From NCBI GenBank assembly GCA_900539465.1, contig UQCF01000007.1, forward strand, positions 62,001 through 126,000: a DNA stretch of 64,000 bases, in the 5' to 3' direction. Origin of the DNA: an uncultured Ruminococcus sp. Its GTDB lineage: Bacteria > Bacillota > Clostridia > Oscillospirales > Acutalibacteraceae. The stretch's first letter is position 1; each line of letters begins with the position of its first letter. Made by a program: the position numbers and the translations under genes. The notes beneath the pieces were generated by a model. The model was not told the DNA's origin. It saw nothing but the letters and a program-made list of their open reading frames with translations, and ran no database searches. Positions 27,294-35,687 of this stretch are shown piece by piece.

Positions 27294-27342
27294 AAAAAAA
27301 TCGCCGCATCTTGTGCAGGGGGCTGCTCGGATGTGACGATTT
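27294..27342 (-). terminator. hairpin behind ackA
   Basis: Read on the minus strand, AAATCG plus CATC pair with GATG plus CGATTTTTTT around a loop holding an inner GCAG/CTGC stem. It is probably the ackA terminator; it sits inside the leader of the GH5 gene. Confidence 0.5.
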
Positions 27343-27349
27343 GTTTTGA

Positions 27350-28555
27350 TTAAAGCGCAGATACTATTTCTTTTGTATCTCTTGCAATCATAAGCTCCTC
27401 GTTTGTGCAGATGACAAACGCCTTTATTTTTGAATCGGGGGTAGAAATTTCACCCTCTGCGCCGTGCCTCAATGTGTCGTTAAACTCATAGTTGATTTTA
27501 AGACCCATAAATGCAAGCTTGTCGCATACGCGGTCTCTGTACTGCGGATTGTTCTCACCGATACCTCCCGTGAAAACAACTGCGTCAAGTCCGCCCATGG
27601 CAGCGGCAAAGCCGCCTATGTATTTTGTGAGCTGGTGGCAAAGCATGGATTCAACGAGCTTTGCTCTCGTGTTACCCTTTTTTGCTTCGCTCTCGATGGT
27701 TCTGTTGTCGCTTGTGCCGAAGAGGCCGAGCATACCCGATTTTTTGTTCATAACGGTGTCAATCTCGTCGGGGGTGAGATGCTCTTTTTTCATTATTATC
27801 GGGATAATTGCCGGGTCGATAGAGCCGCAGCGCGTACCCATCATAATGCCCTCAAGGGGAGTGACGCCCATGGTTGTGTCAAAGCACTTGCCGTCTACTA
27901 TTGCAGAAATAGAAGAACCGTTGCCGAGGTGGCAGGTAACTATTTTGCTGTGCTCGGGGTTGCCGAGCATTTCAATGGCCTTTTTGCTTACAAAGCGGTG
28001 TGATGTGCCGTGAAAACCGTAGCGGCGAATACCGTATTTTTCGTAGTATTCATAAGGCAAAGCATACATGTATGCATAATCGGGCATTGTCTGATGAAAT
28101 CCCGTATCAAAAACGGCAACCTGCGGAACCCCTTTCATAATCTTCTGGCAAGCCTTGATTCCTGTAAGGTTTGCGGGGTTGTGGAGCGGCCCGAGCTCAA
28201 AGCACTCTTTAATAGCCTCTTCAACATCGTCCGTCACAAGCACCGAACCGCTGAATTTTTCCGCACCGTGCAGAACGCGGTGACCGACAGCGTCGATTTC
28301 GTCCATAGAAGAGATAACGCCGTGCTCGGGGTCTGTGAGTGTTTTGACAACAACCTGAATGGCTGTTGCATGGTCAGGCATTTCATAGGGCAGAGCCTTT
28401 ATGTTTTTGCTCTCGTCCGACGGCACCTTGTGAGTGAATGTGCTTTCGGTACCGATTTGTTCGCAGTTACCTTTTGCGAGAACGCTCTCATCATCCATAT
28501 CAATAAGCTGATATTTAAGAGATGAGCTTCCCGCATTGATAACGAGAATTTTCAT
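27350..28555 (-). CDS. ackA: acetate kinase
   Basis: A 401-residue ASKHA-fold kinase making ATP and acetate from acetyl phosphate in fermentation. Motifs: VINAGSSSLKYQ at the N-terminus, FDTGFHQTMP, RYGFHGTSHRFVS, CHLGNGSSISAI, MMGTRCGSIDP, TGGIGENNPQYR. Length is standard. The ribosome site is TAGGAGGA, and a good minus-strand promoter lies upstream. No phosphotransacetylase gene is in the window. The divergent neighbour is tmcAL, whose product also activates acetate with ATP. Confidence 0.96.
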   Translation of the reverse strand: MKILVINAGSSSLKYQLIDMDDESVLAKGNCEQIGTESTFTHKVPSDESKNIKALPYEMPDHATAIQVVVKTLTDPEHGVISSMDEIDAVGHRVLHGAEKFSGSVLVTDDVEEAIKECFELGPLHNPANLTGIKACQKIMKGVPQVAVFDTGFHQTMPDYAYMYALPYEYYEKYGIRRYGFHGTSHRFVSKKAIEMLGNPEHSKIVTCHLGNGSSISAIVDGKCFDTTMGVTPLEGIMMGTRCGSIDPAIIPIIMKKEHLTPDEIDTVMNKKSGMLGLFGTSDNRTIESEAKKGNTRAKLVESMLCHQLTKYIGGFAAAMGGLDAVVFTGGIGENNPQYRDRVCDKLAFMGLKINYEFNDTLRHGAEGEISTPDSKIKAFVICTNEELMIARDTKEIVSAL

Positions 28556-28601
28556 TGTAATTCCTCCTAAAATTTACTTGTATCTTGCCCGCATATGATA
28601 T

Positions 28602-28630
28602 ATTATATAGTTATAGATTTTCTTTTGCAA
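28602..28630 (-). promoter_or_regulatory. promoter of ackA
   Basis: On the minus strand TTGCAA (28630-28625), a 17-bp spacer, then TATAAT (28607-28602), about 47 bp before the ackA start. Confidence 0.75.
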
Positions 28631-28659
28631 GAGCAATTTAAAACTTTTTGGAGGACGAA

Positions 28660-29856
28660 ATGAAAATTGCAGGAATTGTAGCGGAATATAACCCGTTTCA
28701 TAACGGTCACAAGTATCATATTGAAAAAACAAAGGAGCTTACCGGTGCAGATCATGTTGTCGCTGTTATGAGCGGCAACTATGTTCAAAGGGGCGAAACC
28801 TCCATATTATCAAAGTGGGCAAGAGCGGAGGCGGCGGTTGAAAACGGTGTTGACCTGGTTCTGGAATTGCCGACGGTCTGGAGCATTGCACGCGCGCAGG
28901 ATTTTGCCGCGGGTGCGGTGTCTATACTGAACTCTCTCGGCTGCGTCGATAACATAAGCTTCGGCAGTGAATGCGGAGATATAGACATTCTCACAAAAAC
29001 TGCAGAGGTGCTTGAGGACAGAGCCGTTATAAACAGAATGAAAGATAATCTTGAAATCGGTATGAGCTTTGCCGGCGCAAGGGCAGAGGCGGTCAGAACG
29101 CTTCACGGCGATATATATTATGACATATTGAACGAGCCGAATAATACTCTCGGCGTCGAATACATAATCGCAAACTCAAAGTGCGATAAAAAAGCGCAGA
29201 TGATAACGGTGCAGAGAAAAGGCGCGGCACACGACAGCATAATAAGAAGTGAAAACTTTGCCAGTGCCTCCGAGATAAGAAAAATGATTTTGTCCGATGA
29301 CAGCAGCTGGTCAAGATTTGTTCCGCAAAGTGTTGTTGATATATTTAAAAGAGAAGAAGATAAAAGAACAGGCCCCACACCCTATTCAAAGCTTGAGTTC
29401 AGTATACTTTGCTGTATGCGTCAGCTCAGAGCCGAAGACATTGCCGAAACTCCCGATGTGAGCGAGGGTATGGAAAACCGCATACACGACGCCGCATTGA
29501 GGGCAGGTACGCTTGAGGATCTTTTCTCAATGGCGAAAACAAGGCGCTATCCCCATGCGAGAATAAGAAGAATAGTTCTTGCGGCGTTTTTGGGCTTTAC
29601 AAAAGAGCAGTGCGGCGGACTTCCGCCTTATATAAAAGTTCTTGCAATGAACGATAAGGGAAAAGAAATATTAAAAGAGGCAAAAGGCAAGGCGGCACTT
29701 CCGATAGTGACAAAAGCTTCGGATATAGACTCTTTGAGCGAGCGTGCAAAAGAAATTTATTCTCTTGAGGGTATGTGTACCGACGTTTACTCTCTTGCAA
29801 CACCGGTCATTTTACCCTGCGGCAGAGAGCAGACTACGGGCGTAATAATAAAATAA
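28660..29856 (+). CDS. tmcAL: tRNA(Met) cytidine acetate ligase
   Basis: A 398-residue homologue of YlbM/TmcAL, which activates acetate with ATP to acetyl-adenylate and transfers it to form N4-acetylcytidine at the wobble position of elongator tRNA-Met. The nucleotidyltransferase fold begins GIVAEYNPFHNGHKYH (H-x-G-H at residues 14-17), then VVAVMSGNYVQRGE, ILSKWARAEAAV, ISFGSECGD and an AASEIRKM-like SASEIRKM. The ATG at 28660 is set by GGAGGA; the in-frame ATG at 28648 precedes that site. The gene is divergent from ackA, which both produces and consumes acetate. Confidence 0.92.
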   Translation: MKIAGIVAEYNPFHNGHKYHIEKTKELTGADHVVAVMSGNYVQRGETSILSKWARAEAAVENGVDLVLELPTVWSIARAQDFAAGAVSILNSLGCVDNISFGSECGDIDILTKTAEVLEDRAVINRMKDNLEIGMSFAGARAEAVRTLHGDIYYDILNEPNNTLGVEYIIANSKCDKKAQMITVQRKGAAHDSIIRSENFASASEIRKMILSDDSSWSRFVPQSVVDIFKREEDKRTGPTPYSKLEFSILCCMRQLRAEDIAETPDVSEGMENRIHDAALRAGTLEDLFSMAKTRRYPHARIRRIVLAAFLGFTKEQCGGLPPYIKVLAMNDKGKEILKEAKGKAALPIVTKASDIDSLSERAKEIYSLEGMCTDVYSLATPVILPCGREQTTGVIIK

Positions 29857-29901
29857 AGCAAGCCTTTTGATGCGCCGAAATATATATTTGGCTCTAATCG
29901 G

Positions 29902-29930
29902 TTGACATACGCTTTCAATTAAATTAAAAT
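29902..29930 (+). promoter_or_regulatory. promoter of rnpB
   Basis: TTGACA (29902-29907), a 17-bp spacer and TAAAAT (29925-29930), placing the start at about 29937, exactly at the 5' end of the RNase P RNA. Confidence 0.88.
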
Positions 29931-29937
29931 ATTTATA

Positions 29938-30268
29938 CGGGCAGGTTGGGCAGTCGCGCACTTATGTGTGAGGAAAGTCCGGGCTTCACAGAGCAGGATA
30001 ACGGCTAACGGCCGCCGAGGGTAACCTTAGGGACAGTGCAACAGAGATATACCGCCGCATTTATGCGGTAAGGGTGGAAAGGCGAGGTAAGAGCTCACCG
30101 GTCGGCGGGGAACCGCGCAGACCCTGTAAACCCTATCCGAAGCAACACCGACAGAAACTATCGCTTGCTCGGCGCGTTTCGACGGGTGGCGTGAGCTTTG
30201 CGGCAACGCAAAGCCAAGACAGATGATTGCCTTAAAAGACAGAACCCGGCTTACAGACCTGCCCGCAC
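29938..30268 (+). ncRNA. rnpB: RNase P RNA component
   Basis: The catalytic RNA that removes 5' leaders from pre-tRNAs. Universal blocks are visible: GAGGAAAGTCCGGGCT near the 5' end, AGGGTGGAAAGGCGAGGTAA in the middle, and ACAGAACCCGGCTTACAGA near the 3' end. Helix P1 closes it: CGGGCAGGT (29938-29946) with ACCTGCCCG (30257-30265). The 3' end is placed just after P1; no strong terminator follows, only a small AGCAT/ATGCT hairpin without a U-run. The type (A or B) was not resolved. Confidence 0.95.
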
Positions 30269-30310
30269 TTTATTTCACCTGCAGCATATAATGCTACCGA
30301 GGTGATATAT

Positions 30311-30658
30311 ATGCTTGAAGGCATATGGTACGGCATAACAGCCGCTTTCGTTTTTATCGGTGTAATTTCAAGCGCATATATAATAATTTTATATGTTTTT
30401 AAAACAGGCAACAACGGCAGATTTATCATTGCCGTTCCCGCTTATGCAGATGATGAGGATATAGGCACGCTCCTTTATTCCGCTCATATGCGAAGAGCTT
30501 TGTTCGGCGACTGCTGCCGCGGCAAAATTATAGTTTTAGACCTCGGTATGACCGAGGCGCAAAAAACGCTTTGCCTTGATATAATGAACAAGTGCGGCAA
30601 TATGGAGCTTTTGTCTCCCGATGAGCTTTTGCCTGCCGTTATGGGAAAGGAAAAATAA
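30311..30658 (+). CDS. small membrane protein of unknown function
   Basis: A 115-residue protein with one N-terminal transmembrane helix (about residues 5-30, WYGITAAFVFIGVISSAYII) and a soluble domain containing IIAVPAYADDEDIGTLLYSA and KIIVLDLGMTEAQKTLC. I do not recognise the family. The ATG at 30311 was chosen because GAGGTG at 30299-30304 is correctly spaced; a GTG at 30302 lies inside it. Its TAA overlaps the recD2 ATG (TAATG), so it is translationally coupled to the helicase gene. It probably shares a transcript with recD2. Confidence 0.75.
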   Translation: MLEGIWYGITAAFVFIGVISSAYIIILYVFKTGNNGRFIIAVPAYADDEDIGTLLYSAHMRRALFGDCCRGKIIVLDLGMTEAQKTLCLDIMNKCGNMELLSPDELLPAVMGKEK

Positions 30659-32868
30659 TGGATCCACAGCTTGAAGAACTTTGCGGCGTAGTCGAAGATG
30701 TTACATACCGCCGCGAGGATACCGGCTTCACCGTTATGGATATTTTTGCCGACGACGAGTATGTGACCGTTGTCGGCGTTTTACCCGAACTTTCTGAGGG
30801 AGAGTCTGTGCGCCTCAGGGGTACATGGGGTTACCATGCGACTTTCGGTAAGCAGTTTAAAGCACAGCTTTGCGAAAGAAGCATGCCGTCTTCTTCGGCC
30901 GATCTTTTAAGATATTTAAGCTCCGGCGCGGTGAGGGGAATAGGCCCCGCAACTGCCAAAAAGATAATTGAGCGTTTCGGTGAAAACTCTTTTGACGTAC
31001 TCGAAAATCAGCCGGAACGGCTTGCGGATATAAAGGGAATATCGCTGAAAAAAGCAAAGGATATTTCAAAAATTTTTAACGAGCAATTCGCCGTGCGGCA
31101 GATAATGATAAGTCTTGAACGCTTTGGCATGACCACGCACGAGTGCCTTGAAGCCTATAAACTCTACGGTGCAAACGCCGTGGATATGATAAAGGCAAAC
31201 CCCTATGCACTGTGCTCCGATATAGTCGGCATGGGCTTTGAGAGGGCAGACGCAATAGCCTCCGCTTTACCCGAGCCTCCCGACAGGGCATACAGAGTCA
31301 GCGCGGGCATAGTCCACGTTGTAAAATATAATCTCAATAACGGTCATACCTGTGTTCCGCGCAAAAAGCTTATTGCCCCGAGCTCGGGATTGCTTGAAGC
31401 CGATGAGGATACAATAGAAGCCGCGATAGACGCTTTGGTAGAGTCGGGCAGGCTCATTTCTCAAATGATGAACGGCAAAGAATTTCTTTTTTTGCCGCAG
31501 ATATATTCGGCAGAAAAGCTTGCCGCGCAAAGAATACTTGTTATGACAAAATTTCCTCCGGCGGGGCGCGTGACCGTAGAGGAAGATATAGAAAAAATAG
31601 AAAAAGAAGAAAATATACACTACGAAAGCAAGCAGAGAGAGGCTATCTTAACCGCCGCAAATAAGGGAATACTTATTCTTACCGGCGGACCGGGAACGGG
31701 CAAAACCACCGCTCTCAACGGCATACTTAAGCTCTTTGAGCTGGACGGCATAGATGTTGCCCTAACAGCGCCCACGGGCAGAGCTGCAAAAAGAATGAGC
31801 GAAATAACAGGCAAAGAGGCAAAGACTATTCACCGCCTTTTAGAGGTGGAATGGGACAAGCACGACAGACCTTATTTTTCACGCAATGCGAGAAATCCCA
31901 TCTCAGCAGGCGCGGTGATAGTGGACGAGCTTTCTATGGTTGATATATCGCTTTTTGCGAGTTTGCTTGACGCACTTCCGCTTGGCTGCCGCCTTATAAT
32001 GGTCGGCGATTCGGATCAGCTGCCGGCAGTCGGCGCAGGCAGTGTTTTGCATGACCTTATACTCTCCGGCGTACTGCCTGTTGTGGAGCTTAAAGAGGTT
32101 TTTCGCCAGGCGATGAAGAGCAGAATTGTTACGAATGCCCACAAAATTGTTTCGGGTCAGATGCCCGAGCTTCACGATAAAAACAACGACTTTTTCTTTA
32201 TGAAAAGAAACTCGGCGTACGACACTGCCGCCACGGTTGCAGAGCTTTGCACCGTGAGACTTCCGAAAGCGTATTCGTACTCGCCGATAAACGATATTCA
32301 GGTGCTTTGCCCGTCAAGAAAGGGAGAAACGGGAACCGTCAGCCTCAACAAACGCCTTCAGGCTGTGATAAATCCGCCGTCACCCCAAAAAAAAGAGCTG
32401 CAATCCGGCTCACGCATATTCAGAGAGGGCGACAAGGTCATGCAGATAAAAAACAACTACAACATTATCTGGACCAAAGACAGCGAAGAGGGTACGGGCG
32501 TTTTTAACGGTGACATAGGCACGGTCAAAAAAATAGATAAAGCAAACGGCTGCCTTGCCGTTTGGTTTGACGATAAAGAGGCGGTTTACAGCACCGATAA
32601 TTTGCAGGAGCTTGAGCACGCGTATGCGATAACCGTTCACAAAAGCCAGGGCAACGAGTTCAACGCCGTGGTTATACCCGTTATGGGCGTTGTTCCGCAG
32701 CTTTGTTACCGAAATCTTTTATACACCGCCGTTACCAGAGCAAAAAAGCTTATGGTTATGGTCGGCAGTGAAAAGCAGATACGCGACATGGTTGAGAACA
32801 ACACAAGGTCAAAACGCTACTCCGCGCTTAAATTCTTTTTGACAGAGGATGAAGAAAACGATGCTTGA
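30658..32868 (+). CDS. recD2: RecD2-type DNA helicase
   Basis: A 736-residue SF1B 5'-3' helicase of the RecBC-independent RecD2 kind. An N-terminal OB-like region (GVVEDVTYRREDTGFTV) is followed by helix-hairpin-helix repeats (RGIGPATAKKI, KGISLKKAK), then the motor: Walker A GGPGTGKT at 343-350, Walker B VDELSMVD, GDSDQLPAVGAG, VFRQA and a C-terminal YAITVHKSQGNEF with TAVTRAKK. Full length. It acts in replication-fork repair. It overlaps the small upstream gene by one base and comF by 8 bp, forming an operon. Confidence 0.95.
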   Translation: MDPQLEELCGVVEDVTYRREDTGFTVMDIFADDEYVTVVGVLPELSEGESVRLRGTWGYHATFGKQFKAQLCERSMPSSSADLLRYLSSGAVRGIGPATAKKIIERFGENSFDVLENQPERLADIKGISLKKAKDISKIFNEQFAVRQIMISLERFGMTTHECLEAYKLYGANAVDMIKANPYALCSDIVGMGFERADAIASALPEPPDRAYRVSAGIVHVVKYNLNNGHTCVPRKKLIAPSSGLLEADEDTIEAAIDALVESGRLISQMMNGKEFLFLPQIYSAEKLAAQRILVMTKFPPAGRVTVEEDIEKIEKEENIHYESKQREAILTAANKGILILTGGPGTGKTTALNGILKLFELDGIDVALTAPTGRAAKRMSEITGKEAKTIHRLLEVEWDKHDRPYFSRNARNPISAGAVIVDELSMVDISLFASLLDALPLGCRLIMVGDSDQLPAVGAGSVLHDLILSGVLPVVELKEVFRQAMKSRIVTNAHKIVSGQMPELHDKNNDFFFMKRNSAYDTAATVAELCTVRLPKAYSYSPINDIQVLCPSRKGETGTVSLNKRLQAVINPPSPQKKELQSGSRIFREGDKVMQIKNNYNIIWTKDSEEGTGVFNGDIGTVKKIDKANGCLAVWFDDKEAVYSTDNLQELEHAYAITVHKSQGNEFNAVVIPVMGVVPQLCYRNLLYTAVTRAKKLMVMVGSEKQIRDMVENNTRSKRYSALKFFLTEDEENDA

Positions 32869-33589
32869 CTTTTCTTCTTTGGCAGAAAGCTTAAAGGCAA
32901 TTCTTTGGCCTCAAAGGTGTATCTTTTGCTCCGAGCTGATTTTTTGGAACAAAGAAAAGACCTGCGACAGATGCAAAAATTCTTTGCCGTATGTTACGGG
33001 CAAAATATGCAAAAAGTGCGGCTGCTCAAAAGATAACTGCTCATGCACAAGCAACATACTTTATTATGACTCTGCCGCGGCACCGTTTTATTATGAAGAC
33101 AGTGTTAAAAAGGCATTGACCGGAATGAAGTTTTCACAGAGAAAAGAATATGCCGAAGCTTTTTCGGAATATATGCTGAAAACTTTGTCTGAAAGATATA
33201 AAGACGAGAAGTTTGATGTTATACTCTGCGTTCCGCTCCATAAAAAAGACAGGCGCAAAAGAGGCTACAATCAAAGCGAGCTGCTCTCGCAATACATAAG
33301 CGAAAAGAGCGGAATACCTTATAAAGACAACGTGCTCGAAAAGATATACAGAACCAAAATGCAAATGTCGCAAAAGGGAATTGAGCGAAGCGGCAATCTG
33401 CTCGGCGCATTCTCTGTCAGAAACGGCGCGGATTTGGAGGACAAATCAATTTTACTTATTGACGATATAAAAACCACAGGCGCAACTGTGAGCGAGTGCG
33501 GCAAGATGCTTTATCTTGCGGGCGCAAAAGAGGTTTGCGTTTTAAGCTGCGCCGTGACAAGAAAAAGAAACAAAGACCGCGAGAGGTGA
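32861..33589 (+). CDS. comF: ComF-family phosphoribosyltransferase-like protein
   Basis: A 242-residue protein homologous to competence protein ComFC. A zinc-ribbon region (CIFC, CDRC, CKKCGC, CSC) precedes a PRTase domain with the PRPP-binding loop LLIDDIKTTGATV near residue 195 and PLHKKDRRKRGYNQSE, typical of ComFC. In naturally competent bacteria ComF proteins assist DNA uptake or single-strand handling. The ATG at 32861, overlapping the end of recD2, is favoured; an ATG at 32849 has no room for a ribosome site. Pairing with recD2 suggests a DNA-metabolism role, and no other competence gene is visible in the window. Confidence 0.88.
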   Translation: MLDFSSLAESLKAILWPQRCIFCSELIFWNKEKTCDRCKNSLPYVTGKICKKCGCSKDNCSCTSNILYYDSAAAPFYYEDSVKKALTGMKFSQRKEYAEAFSEYMLKTLSERYKDEKFDVILCVPLHKKDRRKRGYNQSELLSQYISEKSGIPYKDNVLEKIYRTKMQMSQKGIERSGNLLGAFSVRNGADLEDKSILLIDDIKTTGATVSECGKMLYLAGAKEVCVLSCAVTRKRNKDRER

Positions 33590-33594
33590 AAAAG

Positions 33595-34629
33595 ATGTTA
33601 GGAACCGCAATATGCTTCGACCCGGGTACAAATACCATGGCGGTCTATGTTCGCGGCAAGGGAATAGTTGCGTCCGAACCGTCGGTTGTCGCATATGACG
33701 CTCAGACCGGCAAAATAAGCGCAATAGGCAAACGAGCGTATGAAATGACAGGCAGAAATCCCGACTGGGTAGATGTTATAAGACCCGTCAAAGAGGGCAG
33801 CGTATATAATTTTCAGACAATGCAGAGCGTTTTGAGCTACTATGTTCAAAAGGCATGCAAAAATAAAGTTTTAAAACCTAATATTCTCATTTGTATGCCG
33901 AGTGATGCAAACAGTGTTGATAAAAGAACGGTGCTTGACCTTGCAACATCGGCAGGCGCGGCAAAGGCTTGCATTATAGACGAAACTCTTGCCGCCGCAA
34001 TCGGCGCAGGAGTTGACGTAAACAGCTACAAGGGTACCATGGTTGTGGATATAGGCGGCGGAACCACCGACATAGCCGTTATTGCAAGGGGCATGGTCTG
34101 TGTTTCAAAATCGCTTAAAATAGCGGGTAATACCTTTGACGACGCTATTATAAATTATCTTAAAAAAGAAAAAGACATTGTAATAGGCAAAATTATGGCA
34201 GAGAGCATAAAGAAAAACATCGGCTGCACCAAAATACTTGAGGCCGAGCTTGCCGTAAGAGCGGCAGGCAAAGATTTTGTAACAAATCTGCCGAAAAGCG
34301 TTGAGGTCACATCGAGCGATGTTTTTATCAGCATCAGAGAGCAGCTTGAGACAATAGCCGAGGGCATAAGGTCGGTGTTGGAAAACACTCCGCCGGAGCT
34401 TAATGCAGACGTTTCGCGCACGGGAATAATTGTCACGGGCGGCAGCGCAATGCTCACGGGTATAGAGCATTTTATAGAGAACAGAACGGGCATCAAAACC
34501 ATTGTTGCCGATGATCCGCAAAACTGCGTTATAAAAGGAATGGGTAAGGTGCTCAAAGCCTCCAAGCTGCTTGAGCGCAACGGATATTATTATAAAACGC
34601 GGCAGGAGCTTGTCGGATATGAGGAGTGA
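33595..34629 (+). CDS. MreB/Mbl-family actin-like protein
   Basis: A 344-residue actin-fold protein. Phosphate loop 1 is FDPGTNTMAVYV, phosphate loop 2 VVDIGGGTTDIAVIARG, and the adenosine motif is GIIVTGGSAMLTGIEH. MreB-type filaments guide cell-wall synthesis under the membrane. The loop ILICMPSDANSVDKR and AAGAKACIIDETLAA-like segments fit MreB. mreC and mreD are absent next to it, so this is probably an extra paralogue rather than the main mreB. The start at 33595 follows GAGAGGTG, overlapping the comF stop region. A LysR gene begins 6 bp after its stop. Confidence 0.85.
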   Translation: MLGTAICFDPGTNTMAVYVRGKGIVASEPSVVAYDAQTGKISAIGKRAYEMTGRNPDWVDVIRPVKEGSVYNFQTMQSVLSYYVQKACKNKVLKPNILICMPSDANSVDKRTVLDLATSAGAAKACIIDETLAAAIGAGVDVNSYKGTMVVDIGGGTTDIAVIARGMVCVSKSLKIAGNTFDDAIINYLKKEKDIVIGKIMAESIKKNIGCTKILEAELAVRAAGKDFVTNLPKSVEVTSSDVFISIREQLETIAEGIRSVLENTPPELNADVSRTGIIVTGGSAMLTGIEHFIENRTGIKTIVADDPQNCVIKGMGKVLKASKLLERNGYYYKTRQELVGYEE

Positions 34630-34634
34630 TAAAG

Positions 34635-35579
34635 ATGAATTTACTTCATCTTAAATATGCGGTTGAGGTTGCAAAAACCTCGTCTATAACAAAGGCGGCC
34701 GAAAATTTATATATGGGTCAGCCAAATCTCAGCAGAGGAATAAAAGAGCTTGAGGAATCCCTCGGCGTTGTGCTGTTTAAACGGACTCCGAAGGGAATGA
34801 TACCTACGAGTGAGGGCGAAGAATTTTTATTCTACGCAAAAAAAATACTCTCTCAGCTTGATACGATTGAAAATATGTTCAGAGAAGACGCTCTTCAGTG
34901 CAGCAGATTTTCAATATCCGTGCCGAGGGCGGATTATATTTCCTGTGCTTTTGCCCGCTTTGCCAAAAACCTTGACCGTTCGCACGGAACAGAAATTTTT
35001 TATAAAGAAACCAATGCACTTCGTACAGTGAAAAATGTTCTCGGCTCAGAATACAATATGGGCATACTGCGCTATCAGCTGTCGTATGACAAATATTATA
35101 AATCCATGCTGTCAGAAAAAGGGCTTCACGGTGAGCTTGTATGCGAGTTTGAGCCTATGGTTATAATGTCCGAAAGCAATCCGTTGTCACAAAAGGAAAC
35201 ACTCGGTCAAAGCGACCTTTCGGGTCTTACCGAGATTGTTCACGCCGACCCGTATGTTCCGTCGCTGCCGATGAGTGAGGTTAGACGCGAAGAAATAGAC
35301 GCAAATGCCGACAAGCATATTTTTGTTTTTGAGCGCGGCAGTCAGATGGAGCTTCTCAGCGAAATGGATAACGCGTTTATGCGTGTGTCGCCGGTGCCGC
35401 AAAAGCTGCTTGAGAGGTTTTCTCTTATTCAAAGACCCATGCCAAGCGAAAATAAAAGATATAAAGATGTGCTCATATATAAAGAAGAGTATCGGTTAAG
35501 CGAGCTTGACAAGCGTTTTATTGACGAGCTGATGAATGTTAAAAGAGAGCTTGCCGCAGGAGATTACCCGGTTTTTTAA
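34635..35579 (+). CDS. LysR-family transcriptional regulator
   Basis: A 314-residue regulator: winged helix-turn-helix at residues 1-60 (LKYAVEVAKTSSITKAAENL, then LSRGIKELEESLG and LFKRTPKGM), a linker helix and a periplasmic-binding-like effector domain of about 220 residues. The ATG at 34635 follows GAGGAG. It closes the recD2-comF-mreB-like operon and lies 108 bp upstream of adhE on the same strand, so it could regulate adhE, but the adhE promoter shows a Rex site rather than an obvious LysR box (T-N11-A not tested). Effector unknown. Confidence 0.85.
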   Translation: MNLLHLKYAVEVAKTSSITKAAENLYMGQPNLSRGIKELEESLGVVLFKRTPKGMIPTSEGEEFLFYAKKILSQLDTIENMFREDALQCSRFSISVPRADYISCAFARFAKNLDRSHGTEIFYKETNALRTVKNVLGSEYNMGILRYQLSYDKYYKSMLSEKGLHGELVCEFEPMVIMSESNPLSQKETLGQSDLSGLTEIVHADPYVPSLPMSEVRREEIDANADKHIFVFERGSQMELLSEMDNAFMRVSPVPQKLLERFSLIQRPMPSENKRYKDVLIYKEEYRLSELDKRFIDELMNVKRELAAGDYPVF

Positions 35580-35629
35580 GAAAAATTTTCATATATCATA
35601 ACAGATATATCGCTATGCGGATTTTATAT

Positions 35630-35658
35630 TTTACTTTCAAAGAAATGTTTGTTAAAAT
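35630..35658 (+). promoter_or_regulatory. promoter of the adhE-hydrogenase operon
   Basis: TTTACT (35630-35635), a 17-bp spacer and TAAAAT (35653-35658). The -10 box lies inside a Rex-like palindrome. Confidence 0.7.
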
Positions 35659-35666
35659 ATTATCAA
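35649..35666 (+). promoter_or_regulatory. predicted Rex operator at adhE
   Basis: TTGTTAAAATATTATCAA is an 18-bp near-palindrome matching the clostridial Rex pattern TTGTTAA-N4-TTAACAA at 13 of 14 half-site positions. It covers the -10 box, so Rex bound at high NAD+/NADH would block transcription. A rex gene lies at 43.7-44.4 kb. Confidence 0.8.
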
Positions 35667-35687
35667 TCTCAAACGGAGGTAATAGAT

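Noticed and set aside
27464..28013. Two overlapping long frames antisense to ackA
   Set aside because: Both lie opposite conserved acetate kinase codons and lack start signals.
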